The translations under genes and the position numbers were made by a program. The notes under the pieces were generated by a model that searched no databases, was not told the DNA's origin, and saw nothing but the letters and a program-made list of their open reading frames with translations. Shown here piece after piece: positions 1-10,029 of a stretch of DNA of 64,000 nt (positions are counted from its first letter, which is position 1; each line of letters starts with the position of its first letter). The stretch is from the NCBI GenBank assembly GCA_963978905.1, contig OZ022259.1, forward strand, positions 50,424,727 to 50,488,726, given 5' to 3'. The DNA comes from Trichostrongylus colubriformis (taxonomy: Eukaryota; Nematoda; Chromadorea; Rhabditida; Trichostrongylidae).

Positions 1-177
1 GGCCGCGGTCATACTTTACGGTGCCGGCGGCAGGGCGTGGCTGCGTATGTCTGCGTCTCCGTCTATGCCACTCTGCCTCGTTGCGTGCGTCATCTGTGCA
101 CCTCCCCCGTGCGACTCACCCTCGCTCCCTGTGAACGCAGCCACGCCCTGCCGGCGGTGAGTATGACCGCAGCCTTA
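1..177. mobile_element. GC-rich palindromic MITE, family G, copy 1
   Basis: The ends are inverted: GGTCATACTTTACGGTGCC at the left and GGTGAGTATGACCGC at the right. An inner inverted pair GGGCGTGGCTGCGT / ACGCAGCCACGCCC is also present. The same design recurs at about 17087-17264, 21297-21474 and 43062-43473. The left end may be cut by the window edge. It is non-coding; the short ORF on it is incidental. Confidence 0.7.
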
Positions 178-355
178 TCGATCGCAGACCCTTATCGCTC
201 ACTTCTCCTCATTTTGTTGGATAGCCATATTTTGTACTTGGTTTTGATGGTACAAAGTGTGAAATAGTTCGAAATTGTTTTACCAGACGACTTTTTTAAC
301 GATCAATTTGCAGTATGACAACAACACTTCTAGATTCATCTATGAGTTCATTTAA

Positions 356-779
356 AGGAATCGTCCACGGAAAATGAGTTTTTGTGTTACCCATGTATTT
401 ATGTTGTATTTGCCTAATGTTGGCCTCATGCAAAATTTCACGCGAAAAAATGTGAATCTGGCTGAGATACAGCACCACAAAGTGCGGTCCCAGTGGGCGG
501 GGCCTCCGTGTAAAAGCCTCGTACCGCGTTGCCGTGGTCGGAGACGTATTGTAGGAACAGAGGGTTACGTAAACAGTCCTACTCTCCGTTCCCAACGGCG
601 GCGGAAGACGGAACGAGGCTTTTACACGGAGGCCCCGCCCACTGGGACCGCACTTTGTGGTGCTGTACCTCAGCCAGATTCACATTTTTTTGCGTGAAAT
701 TTCGCATGAGGCCAACATTATGCAAATACAACATAAATACATGGGTAACACAAAAACTCATTTTCCGTGGACGATTCCT
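356..779. mobile_element. TTAA foldback MITE (family T1), copy A
   Basis: This is a 424-bp near-complete palindrome whose arms begin AGGAATCGTCCACGGAAAAT and end with the reverse complement. It is bordered on both sides by TTAA (352-355 and 780-783), the target duplication expected of piggyBac-type transposition. Arms of about 200 bp meet near 565. ORFs on either strand are repeat shadows. Five further copies lie at 5601, 39576, 40494, 53704 and 58121. Confidence 0.9.
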
Positions 780-1190
780 TTAAGTTTAGTGGCGGAAACT
801 ACAGAAATTCCGAGCAATTTTGTCAATGCCAATTGTCAATTTGGCAATTTTGTCATATTGCCTTTGCACCCGTGCAGAGCGGTCGGTCTTATTCCCGCTC
901 TCGTCATCGATTCCAACATCCCTTTTCGGCATCCTGTGCTGACTTCTATTTTCAATCCGAGTGATTCTCTGGTTCTGCCAATCCGTGCTGCTCATTATAT
1001 TGGGGCGCTGATAGCCTAATCACTACCGTCAGCAACTACGAGGAGGATTTTTATCAAGGAATTTATTTGGTGATATCGGATTTTGTATTGATTTCTGCCG
1101 TGCTGATCATCCGTGAGTTTCTTTGTGGCAAGAAACGTTCATTTCCTGTGCCACCACATCAGGTGCATTGCTTTCATTTTTTTGATCACT

Positions 1191-2045
1191 ATGGATACTC
1201 CTACCGCAACAGACTCCCGTACCATTCAGAATCGAAAGGGTAAACGTCACCGAATTGATCTCAATAGTCCGCAAATTGATGACCACCTCAAGCGGGCCAT
1301 TGATTTGATAGTGGATGACCAGTCGCTGCCGCTGCACTTGAAATCAGCCATGGGGTACCTGTTCGAGATGAAAGGCGAGATCAACGACGTTTTAGCTCGC
1401 AATGAACAGTTACTACAAGAAAATAAGTTGATAAAGGAAAAAAATTGTGAACTCTTGAATGAGATTGCTTCTCTCAAATCTCAAATTAATTCTCTTAAGC
1501 AGGCTCTATCTGAAGCAAAGGCGAGTTCTGATAGTACATCGATTAATTCATCGTTGCCTAGAAGTTGTGAAGAGGTTGAGCGCAAGCGCTCAGTTGTTAT
1601 AGTTGGTGTTGTTGAATCCACGGCCCCCTTGTCATCTGTTAGAGTCGCTCATGATATTGAATGTGTACGTCGTATCAATGACTTTCTTGGTATTGATTGT
1701 CGTCCTCTATGCGTTTATAGGATGGGTCGTTATGTCGCTAACAAGCCTCGCTTACTGAAGGTTGTTTTTCCGTCGTCCTTTTTCGCGTCCTTATTACTCA
1801 GACGAGCTCCTAAACTGAGATATTTTTCTGAAAGAGGTATTTTTATTAGAGCTTCATTGACTCTAGCCGAGCGTGAACGTTTGAAAACTCGTAGAAGTCC
1901 TGTTGTCTCTGCTCATCCTACCTCTGATAATCACTTGCATTCTCAACCAGCAGAACTGAATCTATCGATAGTTGAACAAGTTAGTACTCCTCCACATTCT
2001 ACTTCTGCTAATGCTCTTAGTGATGCAACTCAGTTAAACATGTGA
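1191..2045 (+). CDS. LINE ORF1 protein (coiled coil plus RNA-binding domain)
   Basis: The 284-residue ORF1 product probably binds element RNA and forms the ribonucleoprotein needed for retrotransposition. I chose the ATG at 1191 because the 26 upstream in-frame codons look like leader sequence. Residues about 10-25 are basic (RKGKRHR). Residues about 50-112 form a leucine- and glutamate-rich coiled coil (for example NEQLLQENKLIKEKNCELL). Residues about 122-225 look like the domain seen in nematode CR1 ORF1 proteins, with the conserved pieces VYRMGRY, KPRLLKVVFPS and FIRASLTLAERERLK. The C-terminus is a serine/proline-rich tail. Its stop codon overlaps the ORF2 start in the string TGATG. Intactness is seen directly; the function is inferred from the family. 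Confidence 0.8.
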   Translation: MDTPTATDSRTIQNRKGKRHRIDLNSPQIDDHLKRAIDLIVDDQSLPLHLKSAMGYLFEMKGEINDVLARNEQLLQENKLIKEKNCELLNEIASLKSQINSLKQALSEAKASSDSTSINSSLPRSCEEVERKRSVVIVGVVESTAPLSSVRVAHDIECVRRINDFLGIDCRPLCVYRMGRYVANKPRLLKVVFPSSFFASLLLRRAPKLRYFSERGIFIRASLTLAERERLKTRRSPVVSAHPTSDNHLHSQPAELNLSIVEQVSTPPHSTSANALSDATQLNM

Positions 2046-2047
2046 TG
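2040..2047 (+). promoter_or_regulatory. Overlapping ORF1 stop / ORF2 start (TGATG)
   Basis: The last ORF1 codon, ATG (2040-2042), is followed by TGA (2043-2045), and the A of that stop is the first base of the ORF2 ATG (2045-2047). Such stop-start overlaps are used for translational coupling in some LINEs, for example the UAAUG of silkworm SART1. Coupling here is an inference. Confidence 0.6.
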
Positions 2048-4876
2048 ATTCAAAGGAATTCCGTCTCAGGCATAACTTGTGTATTAGCTAACATCAGATC
2101 CATAGTTAAAAATTCAGAGTCTTTGGCATTACTTCTGAAAAACCGGGGTCCCGATATAATAGCTTTAACAGAGACATGGCTCAACCCCACCATTAACTTA
2201 TCGTCTCTTATACACGCGGACCTATCGACGTACAGCATGTTGCGGTGTGACAGGCTTAACAGCAGGGGTGGTGGTGTTGTTCTTTTTTTGAAAACTTGTT
2301 TTTTTCCTGTGAAAATCTGTTCGGAATCCATAGCAAATGCGTATGAGATATTGTGTTGTGATTTAAAAGTTGGGTGGCGCATCTTGCGGTTTGTACTGGT
2401 GTATAGAGCACCTAGTTGTGGAGCCAAAATGTCAGATCAGCTTACCAAGGGTATTAGTGATATGGTATCATGTGAGCACCCATCCATAGTACTCGGTGAC
2501 TTTAACTATCCATCAATATGCTGGGCCAGCACGGGCGAAGCTGAGGTAGGGCAGACTTCAGTCGGCGCTCGTTCCTTTTTGGAAATGTGTAAAACCCATG
2601 AGCTAAAGCAGCATGTTGCCGTGGGAACACTCCGTGGTAAAACACTAGATCTAGTCTTGACAAATGATCAAACGCTAATCGGCGAGTTACGTGTTCGTTC
2701 CCCCCTGGGCTCTAGCGATCATTCTGCCGTTGAGTTCACAATAAGTGGAAAAGCAATAAAGGAGAAGTATATAAGCAAAAGAGATTTTACAAAAGCAAAC
2801 TATAAGGATATTGAACAATATTTGATGAATGTAGATTGGTTAGGCTCGCTGAATAGTGTGGATACAGTTGATGCACAGTATGAATTGTTCTTAAGTATTC
2901 TTACTCATTGTATTGATCTTTTTGTGCCTATAGTTAGGAAGCCCTTAAGAGGCGCGAGACTACCTATGCATCTTGTTCGGTTGGCGCAGTTGCGTGAGCA
3001 AGCTTGGCATAAGGCACAAACCACTGGTCATGAGTACGATAAAACGACGTTTGAGCAGATAAACAAGAAGTTGGATAAGGAAATGAAGAAATTTGACGCT
3101 TACATTGACCGGAAAGTTATTTACTCAAAAAACAAGAATGCTTTTTACAAGCTTTTGAAATCAAGGTTGGATAGTAAACCTGAAACATTGGCGCTTCTAA
3201 CCTCGAATGGTACCATGGTTCACAGCGATGTAGACAAAGTAGAGATTCTGGCATCTACCTTTCAGCAGTATTTTTGTGATTCATGTCAGGAAGATGAAAA
3301 TATGGCCTCGCTTACAAAACGATTTCCTTTGATGAGCGATTCGGCGTGGTTTCGGCGTGATATCATTCTCAAAATGTTACTCGAATGGCCTCAGTCCAAT
3401 TCTCTCACTCCAGACTTCATCCCTCTACATTTTGTTAAAAAAGTTGCTCATATTATAAGTAGTCCGCTGGAACACATTTTCAACTTGAGCTTCATGAGGG
3501 CAGAGGTACCAGAGAGATGGAAGCTGTCATTTGTTACGCCAATTCCAAAGAAACCCCCGCACAATCTTCCTCAAAATTACAGGCCCATCAGCATAACGTC
3601 CATCTTTTCAAGACTTTTTGAGAAGATTTTAAAGAAGCAAGTTTTGGAACATCTACAGAAACATAAGATCATTTCTTCGAAGCAGCACGGTTTCCAGAAA
3701 GGCAAATCAACGGTCACTGCCATGATTCAGTCCCTCAGTGACTGGACAAGGGCACTTGATCAGGGACAGGCTGTTGATGTCATATATCTTGATTTTTGTA
3801 AAGCATTCGACAGAGTTCCACACAAAAAGTTGTTATATAAAATGGAAGTCGTGGGTATTCATCCACGCATTGTTGCGTGGGTTGCGGCGTTTTTGTCTGG
3901 GCGCCAGTTTTCCGTCCATATTAACTCGTCGTTTTCTATACCCAGGCCTGTACCTTGTGGAGTACCCCAAGGCGGGGTCCTTTCTCCGATCTTGTTTAAT
4001 ATTTATCTCCATGATCTTATGAATTTAGTTGATCAAACTAGCATCGGCATTTGCGCTTTCGCTGATGACCTTAAGCTTTATCGTTCTGTCGGAAGTGAAA
4101 GTGATTGCAGTGACCTTCAAGGAATCGTAACTAGGGTAGCGCAATGGTCTGAAGACTGGAGTTTACCCCTCTCGGAGACCAAATCGAGAGTCCTTCACCT
4201 TGGAAAACGCAATATCCGACATGGGTACATGATGAAAAGTGCTCCTCTATGCGTGGTTGAACAAGTAAACGATCTAGGCTTCTTAATCACCAGTGATCTT
4301 GATTTCGATCCTCATAGCGATGCTATTGTTAAAAAAGCAACAGTCACTTTGTACAACTTATTTAGAGCCTTGACAACTAGAAGTCCGTCCACCCTGCTGC
4401 GCGCGTATAAGACATACGTACGTCCTATTCTGGAGTACGGGACACCCGTGTTTAGCCCATATAAGATAAAAACCATCAAAAAGATTGAATCAGTGCAAAA
4501 TAGTTTTACTAGGAAACTAATGGTGAGAGTGCTTGGATTTATGTACGCTCAAATTCCTTCGGCTAGTGAAAGGAACAAGAATCTGGGGCTAAGTACTCTG
4601 GAGTTTAGACGTAGAAAGAACGATCTTTTGCTATACTATAAACTGTTGCATGGCAAAATTGACATCAATATTGAAGAGCTTTGGTCTCGAAGAAATTCCA
4701 TAACCAGAGGCGGCAAGTTTAAAATAGATGTGGGTCGAGCCAAACTTAATTGTAGGCGTCACTTTTTCACACATAGGGTTATCCCTCTTTTTAGGAAGTT
4801 ATGCCTAAAGCATCGGGTGCTTACAACATCCTACTGTTCATTTAAAAGATGTTTGGACAAATGCCTGAGTCCGTAA
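2045..4876 (+). CDS. LINE ORF2: APE-like endonuclease and reverse transcriptase
   Basis: This 943-residue polyprotein makes the target nick and primes reverse transcription from it. The endonuclease spans residues about 10-235: Asn16 (LANIRS), Glu43 (LTETWL), Tyr120 (VYRAPS), Asp152/Asn154 (LGDFNYP) and the SDH motif near 224-226. The reverse transcriptase spans about residues 480-760: PIPKK, NYRPISIT, the block HGFQKGKST, VIYLDFCKAFD, GVPQGGVLSP and the catalytic FADD at about 672-675. I see no RNase H domain and no C-terminal zinc knuckle. The first ATG (2045-2047) shares its A with the ORF1 TGA, which suggests coupled termination and reinitiation. All expected catalytic residues are present and there are no stops, so it may be functional. 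Confidence 0.92.
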   Translation: MIQRNSVSGITCVLANIRSIVKNSESLALLLKNRGPDIIALTETWLNPTINLSSLIHADLSTYSMLRCDRLNSRGGGVVLFLKTCFFPVKICSESIANAYEILCCDLKVGWRILRFVLVYRAPSCGAKMSDQLTKGISDMVSCEHPSIVLGDFNYPSICWASTGEAEVGQTSVGARSFLEMCKTHELKQHVAVGTLRGKTLDLVLTNDQTLIGELRVRSPLGSSDHSAVEFTISGKAIKEKYISKRDFTKANYKDIEQYLMNVDWLGSLNSVDTVDAQYELFLSILTHCIDLFVPIVRKPLRGARLPMHLVRLAQLREQAWHKAQTTGHEYDKTTFEQINKKLDKEMKKFDAYIDRKVIYSKNKNAFYKLLKSRLDSKPETLALLTSNGTMVHSDVDKVEILASTFQQYFCDSCQEDENMASLTKRFPLMSDSAWFRRDIILKMLLEWPQSNSLTPDFIPLHFVKKVAHIISSPLEHIFNLSFMRAEVPERWKLSFVTPIPKKPPHNLPQNYRPISITSIFSRLFEKILKKQVLEHLQKHKIISSKQHGFQKGKSTVTAMIQSLSDWTRALDQGQAVDVIYLDFCKAFDRVPHKKLLYKMEVVGIHPRIVAWVAAFLSGRQFSVHINSSFSIPRPVPCGVPQGGVLSPILFNIYLHDLMNLVDQTSIGICAFADDLKLYRSVGSESDCSDLQGIVTRVAQWSEDWSLPLSETKSRVLHLGKRNIRHGYMMKSAPLCVVEQVNDLGFLITSDLDFDPHSDAIVKKATVTLYNLFRALTTRSPSTLLRAYKTYVRPILEYGTPVFSPYKIKTIKKIESVQNSFTRKLMVRVLGFMYAQIPSASERNKNLGLSTLEFRRRKNDLLLYYKLLHGKIDINIEELWSRRNSITRGGKFKIDVGRAKLNCRRHFFTHRVIPLFRKLCLKHRVLTTSYCSFKRCLDKCLSP

Positions 4877-5457
4877 ATCCTTTTCTATTTTCTTATCGCT
4901 TTGTTCTTACTGTTGTCGTTTTATGTGCTTTATGTATTCATGTAATACCTTGTCACTTTGGCACTTATTGTCTAGGGTCAAGTTAATTGGTGATCGCACG
5001 AATCTGCTCGTGTAATAAATATATATATATAATTTTGTCAATGCAATGCTGCGATGCGTAACCCTGTCTGAGGACCACGTCGTCGCCTCCTAACGCTACT
5101 TGACGCAATTTGAGTGTCTTGTCCCATAACCCCATATACCACACCAAAAGCGTTATAAAAGCCATAGAAGAAAAGTGCGAAATTGACCATTTGTGTCGGA
5201 TGAGACATGCAATCTTGCTCTGTGTTCAAGAGTCACTTTAATTACAGATCCTAAAATGCCACTCAGTGCACAGAGTGAAATTTGAGGCTTAGCTTTCATC
5301 CTCCCTCGCATGCATTAAGCCATATTGACCTAGCAGTCATGCTGCTTAAGAGCCTCTTCGCCACCATAGCTTTTTATATTCACGTAGTAAGAAGGCAGTG
5401 GATTAAGCATCTATCAAAGACCACGGTGCAAATCGAGTGCAAGGCCATAGATGTGTG

Positions 5458-6290
5458 GGTGACGGTTGGGACACACGGTCAGTAATCCCTCCAGGTCACG
5501 CGTTGACCATGCACATCCCCCCCCCCTATAAGTTGTTCTCTTTGACAGTTTCCTCTGGAGATAGTTTGAAAGGCGAGCAGAGCATTGTGTGAATACTTAA
5601 AGGAATCGCCACGGGAAAAACTAGTTTCTTTGTTACTCTTATATTTATGTTGTATTTGCCTTCTATGGGCCGCATGCGAAGTCCCACGCGAAAAAATGAG
5701 AATTCGGCCAAGACACAGCTCTCCAAATTCTTGGCCGGTGGGCGCGGCCTCCGACTTAAAGCCCGTCCCGTCGTCCGCCACGGCTGGGAGTGAAGAATGG
5801 GACTGTTTACGTAACATTCTGTTCCTAAAATGCGTTTCCGACCGCGACGAACGCTGGGGTAGGCACTTGCTCGGAGGCACCGCCCACACGGCCAAGACTT
5901 TGTGATGCTGTATCTTAGCCGGATTCATGTTTTTTTTTTCGCAGAAAACTTTGCATGCGGCCCAGATTAGGCAAATACAACATAAATATATGGGTAACAT
6001 AAAAACCTTTTTTTCCCGTGGACGATTCTTTAAGTGAGAATTTGGGTGTGACAGTTGACTTCAACAATTGGATCTCCTCTGAAGTATGAAGGCTCTATTT
6101 TAATTTCCTCTCACTTTGAAAATTCACTTTCTCAAGTATCATGTCCGGTAGCATCACCCACTCATCAATATAACGGAACGGACTTGCGAGGAGGATAGGA
6201 TTAACATGAACAAATTGTCTGATTAATTTATGTCACAGGGCAAAGGCCATAGGCTGTCAAAGGGTCACAGGCCTAAGTCTAAATCCAGTC
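5458..6290. repeat. Dispersed repeat R1, copy 1, interrupted by a TTAA MITE
   Basis: It starts GTGACGGTTGGGACACACGG and aligns by eye with 20523-20910 on both sides of the MITE at 5601-6029. Shared pieces include GACAGTTGACTTCAACA, GGTAGCATCACCCA and GGACTTGCGAGGAGGATAGG. The nature of R1 is unknown. Confidence 0.75.
5601..6029. mobile_element. TTAA foldback MITE (family T1), copy B
   Basis: This 429-bp palindrome is inserted in repeat R1, with TTAA at 5597-5600 and 6030-6033. The uninterrupted R1 copy at about 20649 reads GAATACTGAAGTGAGAA where this copy reads GAATACTTAA-[MITE]-TTAAGTGAGAA. That identifies the empty site and the 4-bp duplication. Confidence 0.9.
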
Positions 6291-7690
6291 AAGTATGAGT
6301 CGAGGAGCCGTCAAAGAGGAGACGGGAGTACTATTCTGAAATTCTCCTTGTCGAATCTTTGCACCCACGTCCTATCGTCGAGGAAGTATGGATCTCTCAA
6401 AAAAGGTAGCCAAGTGTGTCGATTGGGGGGGGGGGGGTGCGGGTGGAGTTTTACTTCCCTCGACACCAGGTTTTACCCTGAGCAGATGTCCTTATGATAA
6501 CTTTCAAAGTTAATCCAACTATAAGAATGAACTGACTGATGAAGTCATCTTATTGAGGGACGGTATAAAAGTGGAGAAACGTACCGCATGAACATCCACT
6601 GAAGTGTGATGAACAGGGTGGCGATGATGTTTCATGATAGCGAAAAATAACTACGGCGGATACTGGAGCAATAGTTCGTTGCACGCTGATGCTGTCAATA
6701 CGATTTTTAACAGACGGGGAACCCGTCTACTGGAGAGCTTTATCGATTGGTGAATAACCAAATAGCATTTTTCCCCGTTGTGATATGGCACGAAACACGT
6801 GATTTCTGAGAAAGACACCGTGTTTCCTTGCCAAAAGTACAATTGACTGTTCTCTGGTGTCATTAGAATCGTTTTTTGAGTAACCCGCTAGTGCTCGGAG
6901 TTTCTCACCACTACAATCCCTTTCAACAACTGTTCAGAGCTATTGTTGGTTTTTGACGTTCATGTAGATCAGCGTCTTTAGTTCTTGAAAAATATGCTTG
7001 GGGTTCAAATAGGTAACGGGGGTGGAACATGACCGACCAGACGCTAGTCGACTTACTGTCGAGAAGGGGATCCAGTTAGTTCTGTGGGGAGGGGATCGTA
7101 AGTGGTCTGCGTTGGATAGGGATTGTAATTGGACGAGGAAATGTGCGTATAATCAGAAAAAAAACACCATCGAGAGGGTCACATGGATAGCAATTTGGAG
7201 AGTTTTGCGGAGGTTGGGTTGTGTAGCCTTATGTCGAATTTTCGCTTTGCGGCATCGCACCCCACAATCCTAATCAAGAAATAATAAAATTAGGAGTGAA
7301 ATTCCAAAGGGATGGTACGCAATGTTCGCAATCACACGCGAAGAAATCCGCGGCGCCGCTCGCCGCGCAGAAATTCGACAGTGGGCTACACATCTCGGGG
7401 GCCGGTTCGGGAGAGGGGGAGGGCCATTCAGGGAATGGAGTGGCCTGAACGACTTCCTTACAATCATCCTCGATTTTGAGGAAGCCATGATATGTAACGA
7501 TTTACACCTGGTCCTTGAGGAGGAGGCGTCAAGCCATCTGCGAATATATTAAGGAGTCGGGTGGCCTGAGATGAAGGGGCTCAAGTATTATACGATCCCA
7601 GCACCTTGGATATTTTAACGGCGCCTATTTCCTCTCTGACAGCCCTGTCTCAATGATGAATGAATTCCACAGAAAGCCTGAAATTATGCC
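6290..7690. other. Intergenic stretch with no confident gene
   Basis: There is a G-run at about 6424-6437. A 70-codon minus-strand ORF (6651-6863) reads like protein (residues SFSEITCFVPYHN) but has no recognisable domain or convincing splice partners. The GC-rich patch near 7345-7400 resembles parts of other MITEs here. Confidence 0.4.
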
Positions 7691-7701
7691 AAAATGAGCT
7701 A

Positions 7702-8208
7702 CAGTAGCGCTCAAAAGTCTTCGGCCAAAACTCTTTTGTCATAACTTTTTTCTACTTGACCAAATTTAACAAATTTTAATATGTGATGCCTGAACTTATT
7801 GCCAACATTTCCTTTTACTTGAGTGCCGCTTGACACTTTTCATGGTTTTTTACAAGAATTTACTACAAGACCACCCGAAAAAAAAGTAAAAGGCTTGGTC
7901 AAGGGGAACGGCTTTCTTTACAAAAACAAAACGAGCAAGCATCAGAGAACATTGATATTCTGTAGAAAGACCACGACTTTTGATGACAGCGGCACAGTGG
8001 GACGGCATAACGATGGCACTCCAAAAACAAAAAATTTCATATAACCGCGTAGCCTATACCGTTGAGGGCCAAAATAGTATATTAAGTATGCAGTGTATCC
8101 AAGTACAACATACTAAAATATCACTTAGATCGGTGCAGTTGCAAAAAAGTTACAAGTGAAAAGCCCCAAGTGAAAGACCATTTCGCCGAAGACTTTTGAG
8201 CGCTACTG
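7702..8208. mobile_element. Tc1/mariner-type element without a complete transposase, copy 1
   Basis: It is 507 bp with terminal inverted repeats CAGTAGCGCTCAAAAGTC / GACTTTTGAGCGCTACTG flanked by TA (7700-7701 and 8209-8210). CAGT ends and TA duplication are typical of Tc1/mariner elements. A 73-codon plus-strand ORF (7823-8044) sits inside and recurs, changed at about 16 positions, in the second copy at 33442-33951. Confidence 0.88.
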
Positions 8209-8219
8209 TATAAATATCT

Positions 8220-8725
8220 GTCTCGCTAGATCGTTAGTACTGAATAGGGCTACTAGAAACGCCTAAATGGAAATCCGAACACAAAGTGCTCATGGTTTGC
8301 CACTGCCTCCGCACTTGCAGATAAGACGACATTCCTTGAAAGGAATGGAGTTTTTATTGACCATATTACAATGGATGGAGTTCGGGAAAAACGAAAGGCA
8401 AGCCAACTATGGAATCCGGACATTAGCGGTTTCATACGAGCATAATCAATTATTTCTGTAGAATTTCGCATTTTATGTAAATCTGGAATTACAACGTGGC
8501 GCCCATGGTTCAGCATGACAGTAACCACCTTTGCGAAGGGAAGAGGTGGGGAAGGAGGGATTAGAATCGTGGACAAAGTACACAGGATGCCACGAAACGC
8601 TATGTATGGTCCTTTAAAAAGCCCCAGTACCTGGTGTCCCCCAGTAAGGAGAGGTTCGTGGAAGAGGCTAGACAAAACGAGAGAAAGTTTGGGCTGTGCG
8701 TTACTACATACAGTCCACTTCACAG
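8220..8725. other. Unassigned stretch with a long minus-strand ORF
   Basis: An open frame of 156 codons runs on the minus strand from 8723 to 8253. It has no recognisable domain, and I found no matching start signal or splice context. It may be a decayed coding sequence or chance. Confidence 0.3.
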
Positions 8726-8845
8726 CGCTAGACAGGGCGTGGCCCGAGTGGTGAGAGTCAGAGTGTGTGACAAGAGTGAGAGTGTGTGGGTGGGTGAGTT
8801 TGACACACTCTCACCTAAGCCCGTAGGCCACGCCCTATCAGGCGC
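8722..8845. mobile_element. Small hairpin MITE
   Basis: The ends AGCGCTAGACAGGGCGTGGCC and GGCCACGCCCTATCAGGCGCT are imperfect inverted repeats about 75 bp apart. The inner parts (TGAGAGTGTGTG / CACACTCTCAC) also pair. It is non-coding. Confidence 0.65.
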
Positions 8846-9331
8846 TCCGAAATGTACTGTACGTTAAACAAAGAGGGAAGAAAGGATGATGATATATCGC
8901 TGGGTGGAGGGGGGGGGTATCTGTTGAATGTCGAACAGAACCATGTTTTTCCTTGCATGACTTGTCAATGTCAAAATGCACCGTAGATGTCTTATATGTA
9001 GATGTAGGATCCTATAGAGCTAATGTTACTAATGCTAATGTTCAGCATTCACGTAAAGGCATGTTAAACGTCAACGTCCAATAGGTTGCCCCCGCCCCCG
9101 CCCTTCCCAATAATATAGCACCAATAATCATATCATATTATTCCGAGAGTATCTATATATACCATATTGTGAGAATTCATGTTATGCCGCCATCTTGACT
9201 TGAAATCAGCAACAATTCGCCATCGTTTGCAGGAAATCACGGATCATGTTTTTCAATGCTTTGTAGTGCCCGTTCTTCGATGCCTATGTAATTCGCGACG
9301 GAAGCTCGTGGCATAACCACATGTTTGCAAA

Positions 9332-10026
9332 GGATTTATATTGGGTAGTCTAAAAAGTTTTTTCGTATTTTCAAATACCGCTTTCTCCCTCCAAACTGCT
9401 TTCCAGCAATCTCTTCTGTACATACACACGTAGTACAAGTCCACACGCATCTATAGGTATTATTGTCTTCCATCTCCCGGATAACCCTTTTCGGCAAAAT
9501 AAACATATCGACGGTCAACCTCATTTTCAATACAAAAATTATAAAAATATTTTTCTTCGAATGGCGTTAGACAGGGAAAGGGAAAGGTGATAATCCGATA
9601 GAGCAAGATCAGGGCTTAAGATTGATGGGGCAGCAATTTTTATCCAAGCTCGAGAATTTTTTGGCGAGTCATTTTTTCACTAGTGGTAAAAATTTTTCTG
9701 AATTTTTTCTTTAAAAAAATTTTCGAGCTCGGATAAAAATTGCTGCCTTATAGCCCTGATCTTGCTCCATCGGATTATCACCTTTTCCTTTCCTTGTCTA
9801 ACGCCATTCAAAGAAAAAAATTGGAATTTAAAATGAAGTGACTTTTGATATTTTTATTTTGCCGAAAAGAGTTATCCGAGAGATGGAAGACAACAATACC
9901 TATAGATGCGTGTGGACTTGTACTACATATATATGCACAGAAGAAATTTTGTGGAAAGCAGTTTTGAGGGAAAAAGCGGTATTTAAAAATACGAAAAGAC
10001 TTTTTAGACTACCTAATATTTAAAGC
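9332..10026. repeat. Long inverted repeat (foldback) of about 690 bp
   Basis: The arms begin TTGGGTAGTCTAAAAAG and end CTTTTTAGACTACCTAA and are about 85-90% complementary by eye over about 330 bp. They meet in an AT-rich centre near 9690. The outer arm halves show mirror-image ORFs (minus 9336-9530, plus 9838-10023) encoding related peptides that contain PKRVIREMEDNNTYRCVWT. This is a repeat, not two genes. Confidence 0.85.
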
Positions 10027-10029
10027 AAG

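Larger units (their letters stand above)
1020..5033 (+). mobile_element. Non-LTR retrotransposon (LINE, CR1/jockey-like), apparently full length
   Basis: The element has a short 5' leader, ORF1 (1191-2045), ORF2 (2045-4876), a 3' untranslated stretch of about 140 bp and a TA-rich microsatellite-like tail at about 5014-5033. ORF1 carries a coiled coil and an RNA-binding-type domain; ORF2 carries an APE-type endonuclease and a reverse transcriptase. There is no LTR and no poly(A) tail, which suits the CR1/jockey group of LINEs. Both ORFs are free of stops and frameshifts, so this is either a recent insertion or an active lineage. The 5' boundary is an estimate, because I see no clear target-site duplication. 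Confidence 0.85.

Noticed and set aside
5479..6000. 173-codon minus-strand ORF
   Set aside because: It lies in T1 MITE copy B and its flank; the other copies do not keep the frame.
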